A stretch of DNA of 64,000 nucleotides from Oscillospiraceae bacterium (lineage in GTDB: Bacteria > Bacillota > Clostridia > Oscillospirales > Oscillospiraceae), in the NCBI GenBank assembly GCA_017435525.1, contig JAFSEW010000038.1, positions 1 to 64,000 on the forward strand. Reading direction: 5' to 3'. This document shows, one piece after another, positions 1 to 7,866 of this stretch. The position numbers were made by a program, and so were the translations under genes. The notes under the pieces are model-generated. The model was not told the origin of the DNA. It ran no database searches and worked only from the letters and a program-made list of their open reading frames with translations. The stretch's first letter is position 1, and each line of letters starts with the position of its first letter.

Positions 1-1791
1 CGGGAGATCATTTCCAACGCCAGCGATGCCATGGACAAGCTGGCCTATACGGCCCTGACCGATGACAAGGTTTCCCTGAACCGGGAGAACCTGGTGATCC
101 GTATCACCCGGGATATGGCAAAGCGCACCATTACCGTGTCCGACAGCGGCATCGGCATGAGCAAAGAAGAACTGGAAGAGAACCTGGGTACCATCTGCAA
201 GTCCGGTTCTCTGAACTTCAAGCAGAACATGGAGAAGAACGAAGAGATCGATATCATCGGTCAGTTCGGCGTGGGCTTCTATTCCGCCTTCATGGTGGCG
301 GATACGGTCAGCGTGATCTCCAGAAAGTACGGCGAGGATTCCGCCTGGAAATGGACTTCCGACGGCGCTGACGGCTATACCCTGGAGGAAGCCGAAAGAG
401 ATACTGCCGGTACCGACATTATTATGACCCTGAAGCCGGACACCGACGAGGAGGAATACGGCCGGTTCCTGGAGGAATACACCCTGCGCAGCTTAGTGCG
501 CAAGTATTCCGACTATATCCGCTACCCCATCCGGATGGAAGTGAGCAAGTCTCGGAAGAAGGAAGACAGCGACGAGTACGAAAGCTACACCGCCGAAGAG
601 ACCTTGAACACCATGGTCCCTCTGTGGCAGCGGAATAAGAAGGATGTCACCGAGGAAGAATATCACAGCTTCTATCGGGAAAAGTTCATGGACTATATGC
701 CCCCTGCCAGAACCATCCACTTCAGCGCGGAGGGTACCGTGTCCTTCAAGGCACTGCTGTATGTTCCCGGCAAGGCACCTTACGATTTCTACACCAAGGA
801 ATCCAAGGCAGGCCTGCAGCTCTACAGCGCCGGTGTGATGATTATGGAAAACTGCGAAGATCTGCTGCCGGAGCATTTCCGTTTTGTCAAGGGCGTGGTG
901 GACAGTCAGGATCTTTCCCTGAACATCAGCCGCGAGATGCTGCAGCATGACCGGCAGCTGACTGTCATTGCCAAGAATATCGCCCGGAAGATCAAGAGCG
1001 AGCTGGCTTCCATGCTGGAAAATGACCGGGAGGAATATGAGAAGTTCTATGCCGCCTTCGGCCGTCAGCTGAAGTACGGCGCAGTGGCCCAGTACGGTGT
1101 CAACAAGGATGCGGTGCAGGATCTGCTGCTGTTCTATTCCCACAAGCAGGGCAAGCTGATTACCCTGAAGGAATATGTGGAGGCTATGGCCGAGGGACAG
1201 GAGAAGATCTACTATATCCCCGGCGAGAACCGTGACCGGCTTTCCAAGCTGCCCCAGGTGGAAACCCTGGGTAAGCGTGGCTACGATGTACTGCTGTGCA
1301 CCGACGATGTGGATGAGTTTATCCCCCAGACCCTGATGACCTATCAGGAAAAGTCCTTCTGCAATGCCGCTTCTGAGGATCTGGGCCTGCAGACCGAGGA
1401 GGAGAAGAAGCAGGCCGAGGAAAAGGCCGAGGAAATGAAGGGTCTGCTGACCTTCGTCAAGGAAACCCTTGGCGAACAGGTGAAGGAAGTAAAGCTGTCT
1501 GCCGATCTGGGCAGCCATCCCGTGTCCATGCGGCCCGATGCCGGCATGAGCTTCGAGATGGAGAAGTATATGAAGCGGATGGACCCGGAATTTGCGTTCC
1601 CTGTGGGCCGTATCCTGGAGCTGAACCCGGAGCATGCCGCGGTGCAGGCGCTGCAAAATGCCATGACAGAAGATCCCCTGAAGGCCAAGGATTATGCCCA
1701 GCTGCTGTGCTGCCAGGCCATGCTTATGGCGGATCTGCCTCTTGCTGACCCCGTAGCCTACACCGATCTGGTGTGCCGGCTGATGCAGTAA
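1..1791 (+). CDS. htpG: Molecular chaperone HtpG (Hsp90), 5'-truncated by the window edge
   Basis: Cytosolic ATP-dependent Hsp90-type chaperone. The reading frame is open from base 1, so the first ATG at 31 is internal; about 30 N-terminal residues lie upstream. The GHKL (Bergerat) ATP site is visible in order: REIISNASDAMDK at the very start (ATP/Mg helix), DSGIGM near base 150 and GQFGVGFYSAF near base 263. The middle and C-terminal dimerisation domains follow to a TAA at 1789-1791. The 596 visible residues plus the missing start fit the usual 610-640 residue length. It is probably monocistronic: the next gene has its own strong Shine-Dalgarno. Identification is secure from the motifs; only the start is missing. 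Confidence 0.97.
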   Translation, partial: REIISNASDAMDKLAYTALTDDKVSLNRENLVIRITRDMAKRTITVSDSGIGMSKEELEENLGTICKSGSLNFKQNMEKNEEIDIIGQFGVGFYSAFMVADTVSVISRKYGEDSAWKWTSDGADGYTLEEAERDTAGTDIIMTLKPDTDEEEYGRFLEEYTLRSLVRKYSDYIRYPIRMEVSKSRKKEDSDEYESYTAEETLNTMVPLWQRNKKDVTEEEYHSFYREKFMDYMPPARTIHFSAEGTVSFKALLYVPGKAPYDFYTKESKAGLQLYSAGVMIMENCEDLLPEHFRFVKGVVDSQDLSLNISREMLQHDRQLTVIAKNIARKIKSELASMLENDREEYEKFYAAFGRQLKYGAVAQYGVNKDAVQDLLLFYSHKQGKLITLKEYVEAMAEGQEKIYYIPGENRDRLSKLPQVETLGKRGYDVLLCTDDVDEFIPQTLMTYQEKSFCNAASEDLGLQTEEEKKQAEEKAEEMKGLLTFVKETLGEQVKEVKLSADLGSHPVSMRPDAGMSFEMEKYMKRMDPEFAFPVGRILELNPEHAAVQALQNAMTEDPLKAKDYAQLLCCQAMLMADLPLADPVAYTDLVCRLMQ

Positions 1792-1853
1792 GGCGACAGT
1801 TGCTTTTTGGCGGATTTTGTGCTATCCTATAAAGAAAAAAGGAGGTCATGTAT

Positions 1854-2564
1854 ATGCCTTTTGATTCTGTAATGTATGCTGCGGAAACCGGTATGGCGGA
1901 GATGATCGGCGCACTGATCCCTGCGCTCATGGGCAATGTGATGTCTGTGGGTATCGGCATCCTTGCGTATGTGTTTACCGCCCTGTCCCTTTACACCATT
2001 GCCCAGCGCAGAGGAATTAAAAATCCCTGGATGGCCTGGGTGCCTGTGCTGAATGTGTGGATTCTGGGCTGCATTTCCGACCAGTACCGCTATGTGGTAA
2101 AAGGGGAGGTCCGCAGCCGCAGAAAGGTGCTGCTGATTCTGAACATCGTGAAAAAGCTGGGCGTGATTGCGGCAATCGCCATGGTCATTGTGGGCCTTGT
2201 GAACCTGATCGTCCATGCGCAGATCCTGGAAACAGGGTCCAATAAGGTAATCGTGGAATTCCTGGGCAGACAGTTCATGCCTGCACTGGGTGCGGCGATG
2301 CTGATGGGTGTAGTGTCGCTGGTCAGCTTTGTATTTGCTGCTATGGCCTATTATGATCTGTTTGCATCCTGCGAGCCGGAGAATAAGGTTTTGTATCTGG
2401 TGCTGGGCCTGCTGATCAATATTACGCTGCCCATTTTCCTGTTCCTCTGCCGCCATAAGGATCTGGGTATGCCTGCCAGAAGAGCAGCGCAGCCCCAGAG
2501 TGAACCGGAAGTGGCTCCCATGGCGGAAGCCCCGGCAGAACCCTGGGAGAATCCCGAAGAATAA
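1854..2564 (+). CDS. Multi-pass membrane protein of unknown function
   Basis: A 236-residue protein with four to five predicted membrane helices (roughly residues 18-48, 58-72, 98-122, 148-175 and 183-205) and a short cytoplasmic tail rich in Pro, Glu and Ala. A stretch reading NPWMAWVPVLNVWILG after the first helix resembles small membrane proteins annotated only as hypothetical in Clostridia. Start choice: GGAGG at 1841-1845 is only 2 nt from the ATG at 1848 but 8 nt from the ATG at 1854, so 1854 is preferred. A strong bidirectional terminator follows at 2571. No enzymatic motif is visible and no function can be given. Confidence 0.75.
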   Translation: MPFDSVMYAAETGMAEMIGALIPALMGNVMSVGIGILAYVFTALSLYTIAQRRGIKNPWMAWVPVLNVWILGCISDQYRYVVKGEVRSRRKVLLILNIVKKLGVIAAIAMVIVGLVNLIVHAQILETGSNKVIVEFLGRQFMPALGAAMLMGVVSLVSFVFAAMAYYDLFASCEPENKVLYLVLGLLINITLPIFLFLCRHKDLGMPARRAAQPQSEPEVAPMAEAPAEPWENPEE

Positions 2565-2570
2565 AAAAGT

Positions 2571-2605
2571 ATCGGCGTCTTCTTTCGGAAGACGCCGATT
2601 TTTCT
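2571..2605. terminator. Bidirectional intrinsic terminator between convergent genes
   Basis: Perfect 12-bp stem (2571-2582 with 2588-2599), five-base loop, T-run on the plus side and A-run on the minus side. It separates the membrane protein gene from ribU, which end facing each other. Confidence 0.9.
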
Positions 2606-3324
2606 TATGTATTATTCCCGAACAGCGGCCGGGCTACCCGCTTATACAGCAGCATGGTCAGCACCGATACCGCAGCGCCCTTGATGAAATTCAGGGGAGC
2701 AACTGCCAGTAGGACAAAGGTGGAAACATCGGAAATGGAAGCGTGGATCTGCTGCCCCATGGCGATGATGCTGTCCAGGGGCAGGTTATAGAGCTGGGCG
2801 AATTTGGGCAGCAGATAGATGGCATTGAAGGCGCTGCCGAACGCGGTGAGCACCGCGGTGCCCACAACCAGACCCACAACGGCGCTTTTTCTGGTTTTGT
2901 GCAGATGATAGATGATGGTGGCGGGCAGCACCAGACTGCAGCCCACGGTAAAGTTGGCAAAGTCCCCCACAAAGGCGGTGGAAGTGCCCTTGAACATCAG
3001 CTTCAGCACAATCTTCACCGCTTCACAGGCTACCGTGGCGGAGGGCCCTAAGTAGAAGCCGCAGAGCATCACAGGAAGCTCGGAGAAATCCAGCTTGTAG
3101 AATTCCGGTGCCAGAAACAGCAGGGGGAAATCCAGCATGTGCAGCACCGTGGCAATGGCGGCGCAGATGCCCACGATGGAAATCCGCTTGGCGGGCGTGA
3201 CTTTGCGCTTGTCGGGGAGATAATGCTCCGCAATCCGGGCTGCCACAGACAGGGCGGCGATGATCAGCAGGCACATGGCCAGAAAGCCCAGGTTTTCTTT
3301 CATTTGCTGCAATAGTGTTGCCAT
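2605..3324 (-). CDS. ribU: ECF transporter S component for riboflavin (RibU)
   Basis: A 239-residue hydrophobic protein with about six membrane helices, the size and topology of an ECF-type substrate-binding S component. It captures riboflavin at the membrane and needs the shared EcfT/EcfA module, which is not in this window. The assignment rests on S-component features such as FYLGPSATVACEAVKIVLK, and above all on the FMN riboswitch immediately upstream. The open frame extends to 3435, but that part lies inside the riboswitch. The ATG at 3322-3324 has a GAGGTG 6 nt before it, so translation starts there (MATLLQQMKENLG). Expression should fall when FMN is plentiful. Confidence 0.9.
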   Translation of the reverse strand: MATLLQQMKENLGFLAMCLLIIAALSVAARIAEHYLPDKRKVTPAKRISIVGICAAIATVLHMLDFPLLFLAPEFYKLDFSELPVMLCGFYLGPSATVACEAVKIVLKLMFKGTSTAFVGDFANFTVGCSLVLPATIIYHLHKTRKSAVVGLVVGTAVLTAFGSAFNAIYLLPKFAQLYNLPLDSIIAMGQQIHASISDVSTFVLLAVAPLNFIKGAAVSVLTMLLYKRVARPLFGNNT

Positions 3325-3346
3325 AGCGGTCACCTCAATAAAAAAA

Positions 3347-3376
3347 TACGCTCCGGGAATACACCCAGAGCGTAAG
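3347..3376 (-). terminator. Riboswitch expression platform: intrinsic terminator
   Basis: On the minus strand an 11-bp stem (3374-3364 with 3357-3347, one wobble pair) is followed by seven consecutive U before the ribU Shine-Dalgarno. It lies directly after the FMN aptamer, so it is probably the transcription-terminating OFF structure. Confidence 0.85.
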
Positions 3377-3390
3377 AAACGGCGAAAAGC

Positions 3391-3503
3391 CCATCTTCTT
3401 TCATCCAGACTGTACTGTCGGTATCGGAATTGCACCGATTCAGCGCTTACGCGCTGGCGGACTTTAACCGCCGGTCGGGAATTGCACCCTGCCCTGAAGA
3501 TGT
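3391..3503 (-). ncRNA. FMN riboswitch (RFN element)
   Basis: Read on the minus strand, the segment holds the conserved RFN blocks: the closing stem CATCTTC (3502-3496) with GAAGATG (3398-3392), AGGGCAGGGTGCAATTCCC, GACCGGCGGT, a variable stem loop, GGTGCAATTCCGATACC and the 3' block GACAGTACAGTCTGGATG. This matches the class consensus nearly base for base. It senses flavin mononucleotide and controls ribU through the terminator at 3347-3376. Confidence 0.97.
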
Positions 3504-3567
3504 ATTGGATTGTCTATACAATAGCATGGGCTTGCCATGCTTGTCAAGGATAGAGTTTTGTGGTAAA

Positions 3568-4050
3568 TTAACCTTGCGGGGTATCACTGCCCGACTTTTT
3601 GAAACCCTGCACCACACCGTTTGCGGCAGTATTGGTCACATCGCCGCCGATGACCTGATCCTTATACACCAGCAAAGTGGCATACACGGGATCGGTGGCA
3701 CCGGGATAATTGGTGATTTTATACACATAGCGCATCACGGCTTTTCCGGCAAATTTGCTCAGGTCATACCCCTGGCTTTTCTGCAGGGCGTTATACCGGT
3801 CAAAGACCTCGGAGGCAGATTCCGGGATTTTCACCTGCCCGGATTCCACAGGGGAAGCGGCTAGCTCCCAGCCGAAATTTTTCAGAAACTGCACCCGGCC
3901 GTCATTGGTGGCCATGGAAGGCGGCGCAGCGGTGGGAGCGGTGTTCTCACCGCCGCCCAGCAGCATGATCAGCAATGCGATCAGGGCTGCCGCGGCTGCC
4001 AGCAGACCCACGATTTTTTTCTTATTGACCCTGGCGGTCATTACAAACAT
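3568..4050 (-). CDS. DUF4830 domain-containing membrane-anchored protein
   Basis: A 160-residue protein: short basic N-terminus, one membrane helix (about residues 13-31), a Pro/Ala linker, then an extracytoplasmic DUF4830-type domain (about residues 50-155). The domain begins VQFLKNFGWELAASPVESGQ and contains FDRYNALQKSQGYDLSKFAGK, the pattern I recognise for this clostridial family. Its molecular function is not known. Start: GGAGGG on the minus strand at 4062-4057 lies 6 nt before the ATG at 4050. It is divergent from the following pseudouridine synthase gene. Confidence 0.8.
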   Translation of the reverse strand: MFVMTARVNKKKIVGLLAAAAALIALLIMLLGGGENTAPTAAPPSMATNDGRVQFLKNFGWELAASPVESGQVKIPESASEVFDRYNALQKSQGYDLSKFAGKAVMRYVYKITNYPGATDPVYATLLVYKDQVIGGDVTNTAANGVVQGFKKSGSDTPQG

Positions 4051-4121
4051 ACAGATCCCTCCTGCACAGAATTGACACTAATACATTATGTGCAGCGCAG
4101 CAGGGATAGAACGGAGGAACT

Positions 4122-4817
4122 ATGGTACGGTTGGACAAATTCCTGTGCGACAGCGGTGTTGGCACCCGCTCTCAGGTGAAAGGAATCCTGAAAGCAGGCC
4201 GCGTAACCGTTGGCGGCGCGGTGGAGAAGGACGGCAGCAGAAAATTTGATCCTGAAGATCTGGAAGTGTGCTGTGACGGTGAACGGCTGGGCGGTGCCAA
4301 GCGGATTGTGGTGCTGCTGCACAAGCCTGCGGGGTATGTAACGGCTACGGAAGACCCGGTGGAAAAGACCGTCATGGAAGTGCTGCCGCCCCAGTACCGG
4401 GATCTGAAGCCTGTGGGCCGGCTGGATAAGGCTACCGAGGGCCTGCTGCTTTTTACCAATGACGGCGACCTGCTGCACCGGCTGATCTCCCCCAAAAAGG
4501 AAGTGCCCAAGGTGTATTACGCCCGGCATGAGGGAACCGCAGGAGAAGCGGATGTGGCGGCGTTTGCCCAGGGACTGACCCTCCGGGACGGAACCGTGTG
4601 CCGCAGTGCGGTGCTGGAACCCATGGGCCCCGGGGAAAGCCGTGTCACGGTGTGCGAGGGCAAATATCATCAGGTGCGCCGGATGATGGCGTCGCGCAAT
4701 ATGACGGTTACCTACCTGCGCCGGGACAAAGAGGGCGATCTTTGTCTGGGGGATCTGCCTTTGGGCGCCTGCCGGGAACTGACTGAGGCGGAAATTGCAG
4801 AACTTGCACAATTCTGA
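4122..4817 (+). CDS. rsuA: 16S rRNA pseudouridine synthase, RsuA/RluB/E/F family
   Basis: Converts a specific uridine in rRNA to pseudouridine. The 231-residue protein has an N-terminal S4 RNA-binding domain (about residues 1-55, MVRLDKFLCDSGVGTRSQVK) and a catalytic domain with the family signature GRLDKATEGLLLFTNDG, where D102 is the expected catalytic aspartate. The C-terminal motif GKYHQVRRMMAS is also typical of the RsuA branch. A weak purine-rich site (acggagg) precedes the ATG. Monocistronic by position. The exact uridine cannot be told from sequence; RsuA is the most common assignment for this size in Clostridia. Confidence 0.92.
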   Translation: MVRLDKFLCDSGVGTRSQVKGILKAGRVTVGGAVEKDGSRKFDPEDLEVCCDGERLGGAKRIVVLLHKPAGYVTATEDPVEKTVMEVLPPQYRDLKPVGRLDKATEGLLLFTNDGDLLHRLISPKKEVPKVYYARHEGTAGEADVAAFAQGLTLRDGTVCRSAVLEPMGPGESRVTVCEGKYHQVRRMMASRNMTVTYLRRDKEGDLCLGDLPLGACRELTEAEIAELAQF

Positions 4818-4957
4818 TACGGCGTTTTTGTATAGAAAACCGGTTATTTTGGCGTTTTACCGGGATTAATTTCCCCTTATTTCCAGTGGCTCCCTGCTTT
4901 TCTTGGTATATTACCCAAAAAACATAGGCTGTTTTGCAATAAAATGTCAAAAGGTGC

Positions 4958-4986
4958 TTGCAAAATGTGCAAAACGGTGGTATGAT
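4958..4986 (+). promoter_or_regulatory. Sigma-A promoter for the PucR-type regulator
   Basis: TTGCAA at 4958-4963, 17-bp spacer, TATGAT at 4981-4986, about 55 bp upstream of the ATG at 5043. Confidence 0.75.
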
Positions 4987-5042
4987 AATAGGGCAATTTT
5001 GTGAAACAAGCATTTGTGCATAATTTTGGGGAGGGCTGGAAA

Positions 5043-6131
5043 ATGTCCAATAGTGTGTTTCAGAGCGTGATCGTGCAGCTGAAGGAGATTCCTGACCGTG
5101 CTTTCGGTGTCATTGACAGTGAGGGCGGCGTTGTCTCCTGCACAGATATTTCCTGTATCGGCGAACATTGGACCGATGCAGCGCTGAAGGTCAACAGCGC
5201 CGGTGACAGCATTGTTACCTTTGGCCAGAAGACTTTTAAAGCAATCTGCAGCGGCAGCAGCTATTTTGAATACGCGGTGTTCTGCACCGGTGACGATGAG
5301 ACTGCCCGGGCTATGTGCACCATGGCCTATATTGCCCTGAACGATGCCAAGACCTTCTATGAAGAGAAGCATGACCGGGGTACCTTTGTAAAGAACATCA
5401 TCATGGACAATATCCTGCCCGGTGATATTTATATCCGCGCCAAGGAACTGCACTTCTCCACCGATGCTCCCAGAGCGGTGTTCCTGGTGCGTCAGCTGAA
5501 CCACAGCGATGTGGCTACCGTGGATGTGCTGTCCGGCATGTTCCCCGATAAGCTGCAGGATTTTGTGCTGAGCATCAACGAGACGGACATTGCTGTGATC
5601 AAGCAGCTCAGCGGCCCTGTGGAAGAAGGGGACCTGGAAAAGATTGCCGCAGCCATGGAAGATACTTTGAAGAATGAGCTCTATGTCAAGAGCGTCATCG
5701 GTATCGGCACTGTGGCAGAGCATCTGCGCTCCCTGGCCGATTCCTACAAGGAAGCTCAGACCGCCATCGATGTGGGCAAGGTGTTTGACACCGAAAAGAG
5801 CATTATCAACTATGAGAACCTGGGTATCGGCCGCCTGATCTATCAGCTGCCCACCACCCTGTGTGAGATCTTCCTGTCTGAGGTGTTCAAGAAGAGCGCC
5901 ATCGACTCTCTGGATCAGGAGACCCTGTTCACCATCAACAAGTTCTTTGAGAACAACCTGAACGTGTCCGAGACTTCCCGGAAGCTGTTTGTCCACCGCA
6001 ATACCCTGGTGTATCGCCTGGAAAAGATCAAGAAGCTCACCGGCCTGGATCTGCGGCAGTTTGACCATGCCATCGTGTTCAAGGTGGCGCTGATGGTGCG
6101 CAAGTATCTCTCCTCCCGGGATATCCGATAA
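5043..6131 (+). CDS. PucR/CdaR-type transcriptional regulator with C-terminal HTH
   Basis: A 362-residue cytoplasmic regulator. The last 70 residues carry the PucR-family helix-turn-helix: NLNVSETSRKLFVHRNTLVY followed by RLEKIKKLTG. The N-terminal 270 residues look like a sensory region without a recognisable ligand motif; a GGDEF-like CdaR middle domain is possible. The frame extends to a GTG at 5001, but the ATG at 5043 is preceded by GGGGAGGG at 5028-5035 and matches the family start. It lies directly before ftsE but is separated from it by a hairpin and a new promoter, so a role in division is unproven. Target genes are unknown. Confidence 0.85.
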   Translation: MSNSVFQSVIVQLKEIPDRAFGVIDSEGGVVSCTDISCIGEHWTDAALKVNSAGDSIVTFGQKTFKAICSGSSYFEYAVFCTGDDETARAMCTMAYIALNDAKTFYEEKHDRGTFVKNIIMDNILPGDIYIRAKELHFSTDAPRAVFLVRQLNHSDVATVDVLSGMFPDKLQDFVLSINETDIAVIKQLSGPVEEGDLEKIAAAMEDTLKNELYVKSVIGIGTVAEHLRSLADSYKEAQTAIDVGKVFDTEKSIINYENLGIGRLIYQLPTTLCEIFLSEVFKKSAIDSLDQETLFTINKFFENNLNVSETSRKLFVHRNTLVYRLEKIKKLTGLDLRQFDHAIVFKVALMVRKYLSSRDIR

Positions 6132-6137
6132 CATTCC

Positions 6138-6161
6138 AAGGCCGCACAGCTGTGCGGCCTT
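6138..6161 (+). terminator. Perfect 24-nt palindrome, probable terminator
   Basis: AAGGCCGCACAG followed by its exact complement, just after the regulator stop codon. The U-tract is poor (TTGTTGTG), so termination may be partial. Confidence 0.55.
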
Positions 6162-6220
6162 GTTGTGCGAAAAATGCCGGAAAGTACCGCTCTTTCCCGG
6201 TTTTTTCCAGCCACCCGGCA

Positions 6221-6249
6221 TTGACAAGCAGCTTACAATGTGTTACAAT
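6221..6249 (+). promoter_or_regulatory. Sigma-A promoter for the ftsEX operon
   Basis: TTGACA at 6221-6226, 17-bp spacer, TACAAT at 6244-6249; the ftsE start codon is 33 nt downstream. Confidence 0.85.
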
Positions 6250-6281
6250 TTGGTTACACTGAGACTGGAGCAGAATGGACT

Positions 6282-6959
6282 ATGATTGAATTTACAGATG
6301 TAGTAAAAACTTATAATATAGGCAATCAGGCGCTGCGTGGCGTGTCTTTGCAGATTGAAGACGGCGAGTTTGCCTTTCTGGTGGGCCCCTCCGGCAGCGG
6401 TAAATCCACCATCATCAAGCTGATCACCGGTGAGCTGAAGCCCACCTCCGGCAGCGTACATGTCAACGGCTATTCTCTGGAGCGAATCCGCAAGAAGGAG
6501 ATTCCTTACCTTCGCCGTACCGTCGGCGTGGTGTTCCAGGATTTCCGCCTCATTGACAATATGACCGTTTATGAAAATGTGGCCTTCGCCATGCGTGTCA
6601 TCGGTGCTTCCGAGAAGGAGATCCGGGAGCGCGTACCCTATGTGCTGGAGCTGGTTGGCCTGGAGAATAAGAGCAGCCGTCACCCCGGCGAGCTGTCCGG
6701 CGGTGAGCAGCAGCGTCTGGCCATTGCCAGAGCCCTGGTGAACAACCCCTCCACCATCATTGCCGACGAGCCTACCGGCAACCTGGACCCTGCCCGGTCC
6801 CTGGAGATCATGACGCTTCTGCAGGAGATCAACAACCTGGGCACCACATTGCTGGTGGTCACCCATGAAATGGATCTGGTGCAGCGGTTTGCCAAGCGCG
6901 TTATCGCGATCGATGAGGGTCTGGTTATCAGCGACGGAATGGATGGGTACTCGGTATGA
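6282..6959 (+). CDS. ftsE: Cell division ATP-binding protein FtsE
   Basis: ATPase of the FtsEX complex, which acts at the membrane during division and activates cell-wall hydrolases. The 225 residues hold Walker A GPSGSGKST (about residues 36-44), the Q-loop in VVFQDFRLIDNMTVYENVAF, the ABC signature LSGGEQQRLAIARAL and Walker B IIADEPTGNLD. The start is the ATG at 6282 (MIEFTDVVKTY) after GGAG at 6267-6270; the longer frame from 6240 overlaps the promoter. The stop overlaps the ftsX start by 4 nt (ATGA), which indicates translational coupling. Confidence 0.96.
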   Translation: MIEFTDVVKTYNIGNQALRGVSLQIEDGEFAFLVGPSGSGKSTIIKLITGELKPTSGSVHVNGYSLERIRKKEIPYLRRTVGVVFQDFRLIDNMTVYENVAFAMRVIGASEKEIRERVPYVLELVGLENKSSRHPGELSGGEQQRLAIARALVNNPSTIIADEPTGNLDPARSLEIMTLLQEINNLGTTLLVVTHEMDLVQRFAKRVIAIDEGLVISDGMDGYSV

Positions 6960-7846
6960 GAATCAATAATATAGGATATCTGATCAAAGAAGGCATCCGT
7001 GGTATTTTCCTCCACGGTTTCATGTCCTTTGCCGCCGTGTGCGTCACGGTGGCCTGCCTGCTGATTGTGGGCAGCTTCTCCATCCTGGTTTACAATGTAA
7101 ATCTGATGGTGGAAGATCTGAACAAGACCAACGAAGTGCTGGTCTATGTGGATGAAACATTTTCCGATGCCGATGCCAAGAGCGTTGGCACCAAAATCAA
7201 CCGTCTGGCGAATATTCATCAGTCTAAATTTGTTTCCCGGGAACAGGCCCTGGAAGATTTCATTGCCGACCATGAAGATGAGGCGGAATCCTTCTCCGGC
7301 CTGGTGGCAGACGACCTGCGCCACCGCTTTGTGGTCACCCTGGAAGATAATAACCTGATGGAGCAAACCCTGGAGCAGCTGGACCAGATCCCCGGTGTGG
7401 TGAAGATCACCGCATCTCTGGAAATGGCCCAGGGCTTTGCAACGCTGCAGAGCGTGCTGCAGATCGCGTCCATGGCCGTTATCTCCGTGCTGCTGGTGGT
7501 TAGCTTGCTGATCATCTCCAACACCGTCAAGCTGGCCATGTATGACCGCCGTGACGAAATCGCCATCATGAAAATGGTTGGCGCAACCAATGGCTTTATC
7601 CGTCTGCCCTTTGTGGTGGAGGGTTTTGCTCTGGGCATGATGGGCGCAGCCATCGCCTTCTGCCTGGAATGGGTGATGTATGACGCTCTGGTTCTGAAGC
7701 TGGAAGCCATCGACACCCTGAAACTGTTCGCATTTGTACCCTTTGACGAGCTGCTGATCCCCATGGTGGCAACCTTTGTGTTTGCCGGCCTGTTTGTTGG
7801 TATCGTCGGCAGCTGGACATCCATCCGCAAGTTTATGGATGTGTAA
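6956..7846 (+). CDS. ftsX: Cell division protein FtsX
   Basis: Membrane subunit of FtsEX. The 296 residues have the FtsX plan: a cytoplasmic N-terminus, a first helix (about 20-48), a large extracytoplasmic loop (about 50-170) that in other Firmicutes contacts a peptidoglycan hydrolase or its regulator, and three C-terminal helices (about 172-195, 222-245 and 262-288). The start overlaps ftsE by 4 nt. The next gene encodes a coiled-coil M23 peptidase, the expected partner. Confidence 0.95.
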   Translation: MRINNIGYLIKEGIRGIFLHGFMSFAAVCVTVACLLIVGSFSILVYNVNLMVEDLNKTNEVLVYVDETFSDADAKSVGTKINRLANIHQSKFVSREQALEDFIADHEDEAESFSGLVADDLRHRFVVTLEDNNLMEQTLEQLDQIPGVVKITASLEMAQGFATLQSVLQIASMAVISVLLVVSLLIISNTVKLAMYDRRDEIAIMKMVGATNGFIRLPFVVEGFALGMMGAAIAFCLEWVMYDALVLKLEAIDTLKLFAFVPFDELLIPMVATFVFAGLFVGIVGSWTSIRKFMDV

Positions 7847-7866
7847 CCCCTTAGTTAGGAGATTTT

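Noticed and set aside
3325..3435. N-terminal extension of RibU upstream of 3324
   Set aside because: These codons lie inside the FMN riboswitch and its terminator; the ATG at 3324 has the proper ribosome site.
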